From the NCBI GenBank assembly GCA_016928995.1, contig JAFGJS010000010.1, positions 1 through 23,705 on the forward strand: a stretch of DNA of 23,705 nucleotides, written 5' to 3'. Below the pieces are notes generated by a model. The model saw only the letters and a program-made list of their open reading frames with translations. It was not told the DNA's origin and did not search any database. Positions 1 through 7,240 of this stretch are shown in pieces; within the stretch, counting starts at the first letter, position 1; each line of letters opens with the position of its first letter. The position numbers and the translations under genes are program-made. The DNA comes from Candidatus Sumerlaeota bacterium (GTDB lineage: Bacteria > Sumerlaeota > Sumerlaeia > JAFGJS01).

Positions 1-1
1 C

Positions 2-1309
2 CGGAATTATCAGTCGCCGGCGCTGGATGAGCTCAGAGAGGTTCCGCTGAGTTGGCAGATAATACTCTTTTACTGCTACTTTCCCGCTTGCGCGGCGGTT
101 GTGGTTTTCCGGCAGGGCATCGCCAGGGCGGCGAACTCATTCTGGCAATCGGTTCGAGTAACAAAACCATCCCGGAAGACTGGCAAGGACAGGAAACGAG
201 ATAAGAAACAAAAAAAGGTCAGTCACGAAGAAAGCGTCGTTGAGCAATCCAGCGCATTCAACTGGCGCCGCTGGACGGCGGGCACTATCCTGCTATTGAC
301 GCTGCCTGCGGCGATCGGACTTTACACGCTGGATCGGAACACAAAGACGTTGTCTAAAATCCAATACTGCTCCGAACATCAAATGTGGAATGATGTGCTC
401 GTGAACGCCAGGCGCCTGCCTTTGTCGCTTTACCTGTCCTCCTATGTGAATCATGATGTCAATCTCGCTTTGTACCACACCGGCCAAATGCCTTATGAGA
501 TGTTTCTTTATCCTCAGACAAAGCCCTACTGGGCTATTTTCGAGTTCAACGACCTGCCCGTCCAGCAGATCATCAAGCCATGCGATCTTTACCTGGAATT
601 GGGACGCGTGGGCGAAGCGGAACACATGGCGATGGAACTGTTGGATATGCAGCCCACCGGCGGCGCGCTTAAACGCATGGCGCTGGTGAAGATGATCAAA
701 GGCCAGATTCCCGCCGCGACGGTGTTTCTCAACGTTCTGCAGGATGACATGGTCTGGGGGCGCTGGGCTCAAGAATACCTGCAACGTCTCGCGAAGGATC
801 CGGAGCTTTCAAGCGATCCGGAAATCCAGCGCATCCGCGGACTGATGATCACGGAAGACGACCTTGAGCAAACCACGATCTATTTCCCCGATGGATCCAA
901 ATCCAACTATGTCGCGATGCTGCATAACCAGCTCGAACAAAACGGCCGGAATCAAATGGCCTTTGAGTATTACATGGCTCAGTGCCTGGTCATCGGCAAC
1001 TTGAAGAACGTTGTCGATGCGTTTCCCTTGCTGGATAACTTTTCCTATCCATCGATTCCGCCGGTTTACGAGGAAGCGGCGATGATTTACGGCTCAGTGA
1101 CTCAAGGCGAGATTGAGGAAAGACCATCGGGAGTTTTCTTTCGCGACTATAAAATCAGCGAGCCGACGTTAGCCAGGTGCCAAAGTTTTATGGAGATTTT
1201 AAGACGTTACGACGGCTTCAACAAGAAAGCAGAACCGGAAATCGCGCGCGCGGTTGGCGGCAGCTATTTTCATTATTTTTATTTGATGAAGTGTGGAGAC
1301 GCCCGATGA
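2..1309 (+). CDS. Membrane protein with C-terminal helical-repeat domain, copy 1 (5' end outside window)
   Basis: The frame is open from base 2 with no start, and its first residues align with the last membrane segment of the paralogue at 3362-5335 (shared 'LFYCYFPACA'), so the N-terminal membrane part lies left of the window. Seen: a final membrane-segment end, a Lys-rich linker (KDRKRDKKQKK), one more hydrophobic segment (around 295-325 nt), then a roughly 320-residue soluble domain opening with 'YCSEHQ'. That domain has helical, TPR-like texture ('LELGRVGEAEHMAMELL', 'MIKGQIPAATVFLNVL'). The stop TGA overlaps the ATG of the next gene (ATGA). From memory this resembles the DUF6057 family of Bacteroidota, which also sits beside PD40 proteins; not verified. 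Function unknown. It is probably an inner-membrane partner of the downstream heme-motif protein (inference from the conserved pairing). Confidence 0.8.
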   Translation, partial: RNYQSPALDELREVPLSWQIILFYCYFPACAAVVVFRQGIARAANSFWQSVRVTKPSRKTGKDRKRDKKQKKVSHEESVVEQSSAFNWRRWTAGTILLLTLPAAIGLYTLDRNTKTLSKIQYCSEHQMWNDVLVNARRLPLSLYLSSYVNHDVNLALYHTGQMPYEMFLYPQTKPYWAIFEFNDLPVQQIIKPCDLYLELGRVGEAEHMAMELLDMQPTGGALKRMALVKMIKGQIPAATVFLNVLQDDMVWGRWAQEYLQRLAKDPELSSDPEIQRIRGLMITEDDLEQTTIYFPDGSKSNYVAMLHNQLEQNGRNQMAFEYYMAQCLVIGNLKNVVDAFPLLDNFSYPSIPPVYEEAAMIYGSVTQGEIEERPSGVFFRDYKISEPTLARCQSFMEILRRYDGFNKKAEPEIARAVGGSYFHYFYLMKCGDAR

Positions 1310-2880
1310 ACAGGCGACACCTGATACTGATGCTTGTCGTGACTGCCTCCGCGGCGCTGGCGGCGCTCACGGCAATCGGGTGGAAGCAGGATAACAAGAA
1401 TCTGCCAACGGAGTGGACGGACGCCGGACGCCTTCCACAAATACGGCCTGACTATTGTGACATCGTTATTCCGCCGAATATCGCCCCGCTCAATTTCACG
1501 GTGGAGGAGCCTGGCATCGAGTACCAGACGCGCATTCATGGAACTCAGGGCGAGGAAATTTTCGTCGCCTCGCGCAATCCGGGCATTGTCATTCCAGAGC
1601 AACCGTGGCGTGAATTGCTCCAGGTGAATCGCGGCGGCAAAATCGGATTGGATATCTATGTCAAAGAACAGAATGGCAGCTGGCGCCGTTTTGCAATGAT
1701 CGAGAATGCCGTCGCGCAGGAGGAAATTGATTCACATCTGGCCTACCGGCTGCTGGGACCAGTGGGCGTCATGTACCGTAAGTTGGGAATCTATCAGCGG
1801 AACCTGGAAAACTACGACGAATCGCCGATCGTTAACAACGACTCAACCGGCGGCTGCTTCAATTGCCACACTTTCAGGGACAACTGTCCTGATGAATTTT
1901 CATTCCACGTTCGACCGGGAGTGCAGAAAGAATTAGTCACTTTGGGAATGATTGTCGCTCGCGACGGTAAAGCGAACCGGCTTGAGACCAAATCGGAGGC
2001 CGCGCCAAGCGCGCCGGGTTATCATTCCTGGCGCCGGGACGGACTTGCCGTCGCATTCTCATTCAGCAAAACGAGACAATACTTTCGCAATTGCGGACCC
2101 GATGTACGGGATGTTTTCGATATCGCGTCCGATCTGGCGATCGCGGATGCCAAGACCGGCGCCGCCTCAACGTCGCCGGACATCTCCACTCCCGACCATT
2201 TGGAAACTTTCCCCTGCTGGTCGGCCGACGGCAAGCATCTCTTCTACTGCAGCGCCCAAACGCCATGGAGCGCGGATGAATATCCCCGCGCGGAAAGCAT
2301 TCAACAGGTCAAATTTGACCTGATGCGCATACCATACGACATCGAAAGCAACACATGGGGCGAACCGGAAACGATGCTGGCGTCCGCGGAAACCGGAAAG
2401 ACCATCCTCGAACCCAGGGCTTCGCCTGACGGACGCCACCTGCTTTTCTGCATGTCGGACTACGGCGGTTTTCCAGTGCATCAGCCGGGTTGCGATTTGC
2501 ACATGATGAACCTGGAAAGCGGCGAGCATTGGCGTCTGGAGTGCAACAGCGACGAAGCTGATTCATGGCACTGCTGGTCAAGCAACTCCCGCTGGATCGT
2601 CTTCAGCAGCAAACGCGACAACGGATTCATGGCCCGGCCGTATTTCAGTTACATTGACGCGGATGGACGCGCACATAAGCCGTTCGTCCTGCCGCAGAAA
2701 AACCCAGCCTTTTATGACACCTGGATTAAAACGTATAATGTGCCGGAGTTGATCACAGGCCCCGTCACCGTGCCGCAAGAAGAATTATTGCAGGCCGTCC
2801 TTGCCGGCAGCGCCACGACCGGCGGAGCCGCGAGAGACAATGCATCGTGGCGAGCAACAACGAATTCGCCGATGCAATGA
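1306..2880 (+). CDS. Anchored PD40/TolB-like beta-propeller protein with CXXCH heme-c motif, copy 1
   Basis: 524 residues. The ATG at 1306 overlaps the upstream stop as ATGA and has GGAG at 1294-1297; an open frame upstream of it only duplicates the end of gene A. Residues 1-25 are a basic start plus a hydrophobic stretch without a clear cleavage site, so a signal anchor or signal peptide. An N-terminal beta-rich domain (about 40-170) precedes C184-F-N-C187-H188, a covalent heme-c motif. Propeller-type strands follow, such as 'FPCWSADGKHLFYCS', 'EPRASPDGRHLLFCMSDYGG' and 'SSNSRWIVFSSKRDNG', typical of PD40/WD40-like TolB repeats. If exported, it would be a periplasmic monoheme protein. Relatives are often labelled TolB-like or cytochrome c biosynthesis protein (memory), but nothing here shows a role in cytochrome assembly. 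Function unknown; the domain calls are firm. Confidence 0.85.
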   Translation: MNRRHLILMLVVTASAALAALTAIGWKQDNKNLPTEWTDAGRLPQIRPDYCDIVIPPNIAPLNFTVEEPGIEYQTRIHGTQGEEIFVASRNPGIVIPEQPWRELLQVNRGGKIGLDIYVKEQNGSWRRFAMIENAVAQEEIDSHLAYRLLGPVGVMYRKLGIYQRNLENYDESPIVNNDSTGGCFNCHTFRDNCPDEFSFHVRPGVQKELVTLGMIVARDGKANRLETKSEAAPSAPGYHSWRRDGLAVAFSFSKTRQYFRNCGPDVRDVFDIASDLAIADAKTGAASTSPDISTPDHLETFPCWSADGKHLFYCSAQTPWSADEYPRAESIQQVKFDLMRIPYDIESNTWGEPETMLASAETGKTILEPRASPDGRHLLFCMSDYGGFPVHQPGCDLHMMNLESGEHWRLECNSDEADSWHCWSSNSRWIVFSSKRDNGFMARPYFSYIDADGRAHKPFVLPQKNPAFYDTWIKTYNVPELITGPVTVPQEELLQAVLAGSATTGGAARDNASWRATTNSPMQ

Positions 2881-2928
2881 ATCAACCAACCCTCCACGCT
2901 TGAACTTCAGTCGCCGCCTGGAACGATC

Positions 2929-2990
2929 AGTAGTTATCATCTTAAACGCATACATATACTACAAGAAGAATAAACCTCAAGATAACTACT
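2929..2990. repeat. 10-bp inverted repeat with 42-nt spacer
   Basis: AGTAGTTATC at 2929-2938 is perfectly complementary to GATAACTACT at 2981-2990. It lies 49 nt after the stop of the first propeller gene. No U-tract follows directly, so it is not a classical intrinsic terminator. It may be a transcript-end stem or chance. Confidence 0.35.
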
Positions 2991-3096
2991 ACTTATTTAT
3001 AAAACCACAGGCGCCTTTCTTGCGGCATCCTTCAATGACAGATCTATTCGATTGACTGCTGATCCATTAATAGCGCCTTCTAAAAAATATGATTCT

Positions 3097-3188
3097 CGCA
3101 CAGGGCGCACAAAGCGCAGAGATTCAACAATTGTATATACACGGTCTAGCCAATCAGTCCTTTGTGTCTTCGTGTCTTTGTGGTGAAT
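3097..3188. repeat. Dispersed intergenic repeat ('HHKDTKTQR' type)
   Basis: The segment starts with a CGCACAGGG-CGCACAAAGCGCAGAG block (3097-3121) and ends with CTTTGTGTCTTCGTGTCTTT plus GTGGTGAA (3160-3187). The reverse frame gives the peptide HHKDTKTQR. I recall this pair of low-complexity blocks as a repeat seen between genes in many unrelated environmental bacterial genomes, often mis-called as short proteins. Only one copy lies in the window, so repetition within this genome is not shown here. Confidence 0.5.
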
Positions 3189-3361
3189 TTCCAAAGGTTG
3201 CCTAATGGCAAAACATTAATCGAAACCATGACTGCTAAAATTTCAACGTATTCGTGCAGGTTGACTACCGTTCCTTGTGCGAATCGCATTTAAAAATCTT
3301 CTTGCGAAGTTTACTCAAGATTTGCTACGTGCTGTTATCGAAAATGTGAGAATTGGCGATA

Positions 3362-5335
3362 ATGTTATCCTCTCATTCCGATCAGCCATCCCAGACGAAA
3401 GACCGTTTGAGTTTCTCGCGATCCGTGCGCGCGATGGGCGCTGTTCTTTTTCGCCCGCGCGTCGTCCTGTTCGTGGCGCTTTTGGGCTTGTACCTGTACG
3501 CCATTGTGGATGCGCGCCTGATCTTCCAGCTCCGCGATAAAATTTTTCTGTGGAATCTCCGCTTTTTCATGGGTTTCACCGGCCAATCTGGAGCATTATT
3601 GGAATGGTCGGACAGCCTGCTGGTGCAATTGTGCTACCGTGGCTGGCCGGGCGCGCTTGCTCTCTCAGCCATAACGTGGCTCCTTTTTGCCTCTACAATC
3701 GGATTCATGAACGCATCGGGCCGCGCAAACATTGGCGGCACGTGGATCATTCCGGGAATCTTCTTCATCTGGTTGTTCGGCAAATACTCGTTTCACACAT
3801 CGACAATCGTCGGATCAACTATGGCCATGGCCCTGGCCAACGGCTGGGCCAGACTGCCAGTGAAACGAATATGGCTGCGCCTGCCGTTATTTGCCGCTTT
3901 TTCAGCCGCCATATACTACATCGCGGGCGAAGCCGGTTTCTATTGTTTCGCAGCGTGTTGCATTATTTATGAGACGCTGGCCGAAAAACGGCGGTTGTCT
4001 GGAATATGGATGCTGCTGATCGGCGCCGGGGTGAAGTTCGGACTCCCTCCCGCGCTGGCCAGCCTGAACCTGACTGCCTGGACGTTTCATCCGCCTTTTC
4101 TGAATGATTACCTCAGAATCCCGCGAGGCTGGCACGTTACGCTTTTTTACTGTTACTTCCCGGCCTGCGCGTTGTTTGTGATCTATCGGCAGACTGCCGT
4201 CAGCTGGATAAAGTCATTGGGCAGGAAAAGTTCGGAAACGCCGCAAGACAAAGACGTTGAACAGGAACGCGCCACAGGCGTTTGTGGACGGATCCGCTGG
4301 ATGACCGAAACGCTGCTGCTGTTATCGCTGGCAGCTGCGGCGGGATTATACGGCTTGGATCGGGATCGCAAGGCGCTGCTGGAGATCGACTATTGCTCCG
4401 AGCATCAACAATGGAAAGATGTGCTTGAGCAAGCCGCGAATCTGCCGCCACAGCAATACACGCCCTATGTGAATCATGATGTCAATCTTGCGCTGTATCA
4501 TACGGGACATTTGCCTGATCGGATGTTTAGCTACCCTCAGAAATACATGGCTTTATTATTTCAGGAACAAGTTCCCGAATTCGCGATGCTCCGCAAGCCG
4601 TGTGATCTGCTGCTGGAACTGGGGCGCGTCAACGAGGCTGAGCACAAGGCCCTGGAAATGATGGAACTATGGCCGACCGGCGGAGCGCTCAAACGCGTCG
4701 CGCTGGCGAAGATGATCAAAGGCCAGATTCCCGCCGCGACAGTTTTACTCAACGTCTTGCGGGATGATCTCGTGTGGGGCCGCTGGGCCGAAGGATATTT
4801 GCAGCGCCTGGCGGAGGATCCGGAGCTGGCGAGCAATGAGGAAATCCAGCGAATACGCCAGCTGATGGTTACTGAAGACGACCTCTATCTCTATGGAACA
4901 TTCACCCAAGAAAACGAATTCTGGTATTACAACCCACCCGCCCTGTTATCAGGGTTGCTGAAAAAGAACGGGCGAAACCAAATGACCTTCGAGTGCCTCA
5001 TGGCGATGTATCTCTTCAATGACAACGTGCAGGCGGCGGTCGAAACATTTTCCTATCTGGACAACTTCTCCTATCCGTCGGTTCCATTGCATTATGAAGA
5101 AGCGGCAATGATTTATGGCACGCAACATCCCGAGGAGATCAAGCAAACGCCATCGGGAATCTTTATCCGCGGCCTGAAAATCAGCCCTGCTACAGAGGAC
5201 AAGTGCCGCCGCTATCTGGAGCTTGTCCGGCGATATCGCGGCTTCAAAAAGGAAGCGGAACCGGATGTCGTACGCGAGCTGGAAGGCAGCTATTTTCAGT
5301 ATTATTATCTGTCACGTTGTGGAGATGCGCCATGA
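3362..5335 (+). CDS. Polytopic membrane protein with C-terminal helical-repeat domain, copy 2
   Basis: 657 residues from the ATG at 3362; a TTG nine bases earlier is possible, and no strong Shine-Dalgarno decides. About eight hydrophobic segments are visible: near 34-51, 96-115, 126-140, 144-161, 172-200, 203-222, 248-265 and 316-330. After a charged linker (270-305) and the last segment, a soluble domain (about 335-657) begins with 'EIDYCSEHQ' and contains TPR-like helical pairs. It is clearly paralogous to the gene ending at 1309 over the whole shared part, with near-identical blocks such as 'MIKGQIPAATV' and 'NFSYPS'. It ends in an ATGA overlap with its propeller partner, as in copy 1. It probably belongs to the DUF6057 family (memory). 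Not recognised as an enzyme; likely an envelope complex subunit (inference). Confidence 0.8.
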   Translation: MLSSHSDQPSQTKDRLSFSRSVRAMGAVLFRPRVVLFVALLGLYLYAIVDARLIFQLRDKIFLWNLRFFMGFTGQSGALLEWSDSLLVQLCYRGWPGALALSAITWLLFASTIGFMNASGRANIGGTWIIPGIFFIWLFGKYSFHTSTIVGSTMAMALANGWARLPVKRIWLRLPLFAAFSAAIYYIAGEAGFYCFAACCIIYETLAEKRRLSGIWMLLIGAGVKFGLPPALASLNLTAWTFHPPFLNDYLRIPRGWHVTLFYCYFPACALFVIYRQTAVSWIKSLGRKSSETPQDKDVEQERATGVCGRIRWMTETLLLLSLAAAAGLYGLDRDRKALLEIDYCSEHQQWKDVLEQAANLPPQQYTPYVNHDVNLALYHTGHLPDRMFSYPQKYMALLFQEQVPEFAMLRKPCDLLLELGRVNEAEHKALEMMELWPTGGALKRVALAKMIKGQIPAATVLLNVLRDDLVWGRWAEGYLQRLAEDPELASNEEIQRIRQLMVTEDDLYLYGTFTQENEFWYYNPPALLSGLLKKNGRNQMTFECLMAMYLFNDNVQAAVETFSYLDNFSYPSVPLHYEEAAMIYGTQHPEEIKQTPSGIFIRGLKISPATEDKCRRYLELVRRYRGFKKEAEPDVVRELEGSYFQYYYLSRCGDAP

Positions 5336-6906
5336 GCCGGCGAAGATTCATCCTGGTGATTGTCGTGGCAGCTGCGATCGCGTCGGCGTTGCTCGTCGCG
5401 TATGGATGGCGACAGGCCAGCCAGGATCATCCCGATCAATACGTTGACACTCCTCGCCTCCCGCAGATACGACCCGACTACGGCGAGATCGTCATTCCGC
5501 CCAACATCGCTCCGTTGAATTTTTTGGTGGAAGAACCGGGTATCGAGTTCCGTGTGCGAATCCATGGAGCCGGAGACCAGGACATTCTCATCGCCTCGCA
5601 CGATCCGAGCATCGTTATTCCACAGCAACCGTGGCGCGAACTGCTCCTGGAAAATCGCGGCGGCAAAATCGGTCTGGACATCTATGTCAAAGGGCAAGAC
5701 GGCCGCTGGTCCCGCTTTAAGCAGATCGAGAACACCGTCGCGCAAGAAAAAATCGATTCGCACCTCGTTTACAGATTGCTGGGACCGGTATGCAATTACT
5801 TCAACGAAACCGGAGTCTATCAGCGGAACCTGGAAAACTTCGACGTATCGCCGATCCTGACGAGCCATTCGTTCGGCGGCTGCGTCAATTGTCACAGTTT
5901 CAAGGGGAATGATCCCAAAGAGTTCTCGCTCCACATACGCCCGGGGCCGTATAGCATGAATGCCGCGTCGGGAATGATCCGCGTGCGCGATGGACACGCG
6001 GTGCGGCTGCAGACCAAATCAGCGGCCGCGCCGAGGCCGCCAGGTTACATCGCCTGGCATCCTGACGGTTTGGCGGTCGCCTACTCGATGAACAAACCGG
6101 CCCAGGTCTTCCGCGCGGCTGGGGATGAAATCCGGGACGTGCTAGACTTCTATTCCGATCTGGCGGTTGCCAACACTGAGACCGGCGCCTCTTCCTCGTC
6201 GCCGGACATCTCCGATCCCGGTCGGCTGGAAACTTTCCCATGTTGGTCGGCCGACGGCAAAGAGATTTACTATTGCAGCGCCCAATCGAAGTGGGGCAAG
6301 GACAACCCCCCAGATCCGGAAAGCATGAAGAAACTCATGTTCGATCTCGTGCGCGTTGAATACAACGCCGAAGACAATACGTTCGGTCCGCCGGAGACGG
6401 TCCTGGCAGCCTCGGATACAGGCATGAGCATCACCGAGCCCCGCGCCTCGCCCGACGGACGCTATCTCCTTTGCTGCATGTTGGACTACGGCATGTTCCC
6501 GCTCTTCCGGTCCAGCGCCGATTTGTATCTCATGGACCTTAAGACCGGCGATTACCGGCGGCTGGAATGCAACAGCGACAGTTGCGAGGCATGGCACAGT
6601 TGGTCGAGCAACTCGCGCTGGATCGTCTTCAGCAGCAAACGCGACAACGGATTGCTGGCGCGGCCTTATTTTAGTTACATCGACGCGGAGGGGCGCGCGC
6701 ACAAGCCATTCGTCCTGCCGCAGAAAGACCCAGCCTTTTACGATGCTTGGCTCAAGACATATAATGTGCCGGAGTTGATCACGGGACCGGTCAAGGTATC
6801 CCAAAAGGAATTGTTGCAGGCCATCTTTTCCGTCAACGCCTCTGCCGACGGAGTTCCCCAACCCGGCGGATCATGGCAAGCAACCAAAAGTCCGCAGATG
6901 CACTAA
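5332..6906 (+). CDS. Anchored PD40/TolB-like beta-propeller protein with CXXCH heme-c motif, copy 2
   Basis: 524 residues, the same length as copy 1 and collinear with it. The ATG at 5332 overlaps the upstream TGA as ATGA, with GGAG at 5321-5324. It has an N-terminal hydrophobic anchor (about 6-24), then the heme motif C184-V-N-C187-H188 at exactly the position seen in copy 1, then propeller strands ('FPCWSADGKEIYYCS', 'EPRASPDGRYLLCCMLDYG', 'SSNSRWIVFSSKRDNG'). The last third ('YFSYIDAEGRAHKPFVLPQ', 'YNVPELITGPV') is almost identical between copies, while the stretch after the heme motif differs more. Likely a periplasmic monoheme propeller protein working with the adjacent membrane protein. 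Substrate or electron partner unknown. Confidence 0.85.
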   Translation: MSRRRFILVIVVAAAIASALLVAYGWRQASQDHPDQYVDTPRLPQIRPDYGEIVIPPNIAPLNFLVEEPGIEFRVRIHGAGDQDILIASHDPSIVIPQQPWRELLLENRGGKIGLDIYVKGQDGRWSRFKQIENTVAQEKIDSHLVYRLLGPVCNYFNETGVYQRNLENFDVSPILTSHSFGGCVNCHSFKGNDPKEFSLHIRPGPYSMNAASGMIRVRDGHAVRLQTKSAAAPRPPGYIAWHPDGLAVAYSMNKPAQVFRAAGDEIRDVLDFYSDLAVANTETGASSSSPDISDPGRLETFPCWSADGKEIYYCSAQSKWGKDNPPDPESMKKLMFDLVRVEYNAEDNTFGPPETVLAASDTGMSITEPRASPDGRYLLCCMLDYGMFPLFRSSADLYLMDLKTGDYRRLECNSDSCEAWHSWSSNSRWIVFSSKRDNGLLARPYFSYIDAEGRAHKPFVLPQKDPAFYDAWLKTYNVPELITGPVKVSQKELLQAIFSVNASADGVPQPGGSWQATKSPQMH

Positions 6907-6988
6907 GTCAATCGCACTCGCCTCAGTGTCTTTTTCATTCACTGCTGTATAACATGAAATGATCGTTTCGGCGTGCGTCAGAAGAGAA

Positions 6989-7231
6989 TCAGCCGGCGAG
7001 TTCGTAGAATTGTATTGCAGCGCGGTTGGCGCAGATACATGAAGCGCAGGCAGGTCCGTAGCAACCGGCGTCGCAGCCGGGCGGATGAACCTGGCGCACA
7101 TGCCCCTTGCGGATGAGCAATTCGAGCATAGGCTCGATCACGGACGGATCCTTATGGAAATGCCGGCTGATGTCCAGCAGACTGCACTGGCTCTGATCGC
7201 GGAGAATTTGTTTGATTTCATGCAACATCAT
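6989..7231 (-). CDS. feoC: FeoC-like [Fe-S]/winged-helix regulator
   Basis: 80 residues. The N-terminal half ('LHEIKQILRDQSQCSLLDIS', 'RHFHKDPSVIEPMLELLIRK') has the helix-turn-helix/winged-helix texture of FeoC. The C-terminal half carries a cysteine cluster C53-x3-C57-x4-C62-x2-C65-x-C67, matching the iron-sulfur or zinc cysteine loop of the family. It is the last gene of feoABC, 9 nt after feoB. AAGGAG lies 4 nt before the first ATG (7231) and 7 nt before the second (7228); the second start is equally likely. FeoC-type proteins bind FeoB or protect it from proteolysis, and some may act as regulators (family knowledge). Confidence 0.85.
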   Translation of the reverse strand: MMLHEIKQILRDQSQCSLLDISRHFHKDPSVIEPMLELLIRKGHVRQVHPPGCDAGCYGPACASCICANRAAIQFYELAG

Positions 7232-7240
7232 CGCGCTCCT

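Larger units (their letters stand above)
2881..3361. other. Intergenic region between the two A-B modules
   Basis: 481 nt without a convincing gene. It holds an inverted repeat (2929-2938 with 2981-2990), a dispersed repeat (about 3097-3188), and a TTGACT hexamer at 3261-3266 that could be a -35 element for the second module but lacks a good -10 at normal spacing. Its base composition is more AT-rich than the flanking genes. No tRNA or riboswitch consensus was seen. Confidence 0.6.

Noticed and set aside
1177-1305. Longer N-terminus for the first propeller protein
   Set aside because: It would run 43 codons inside gene A; the ATG at 1306 has a ribosome site and a conserved ATGA overlap, followed by an export-type N-terminus.
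2997-3194. Short minus-strand ORF beginning MEIHHKDTKTQR
   Set aside because: The coding-like start is produced by a dispersed repeat; no domain, ribosome site or conservation argument.
3261-3294. TTGACT as a promoter for the second A-B module
   Set aside because: No acceptable -10 at 16-18 nt spacing; the best AT-rich hexamers are 20-22 nt away.
5203-5331. Longer N-terminus for the second propeller protein
   Set aside because: Same reasoning as for the first copy; the real start is 5332.
6915-6936. Terminator after the second propeller gene (CACT/AGTG plus T-run)
   Set aside because: Stem is only 4 bp; too weak to call although a T-run follows.
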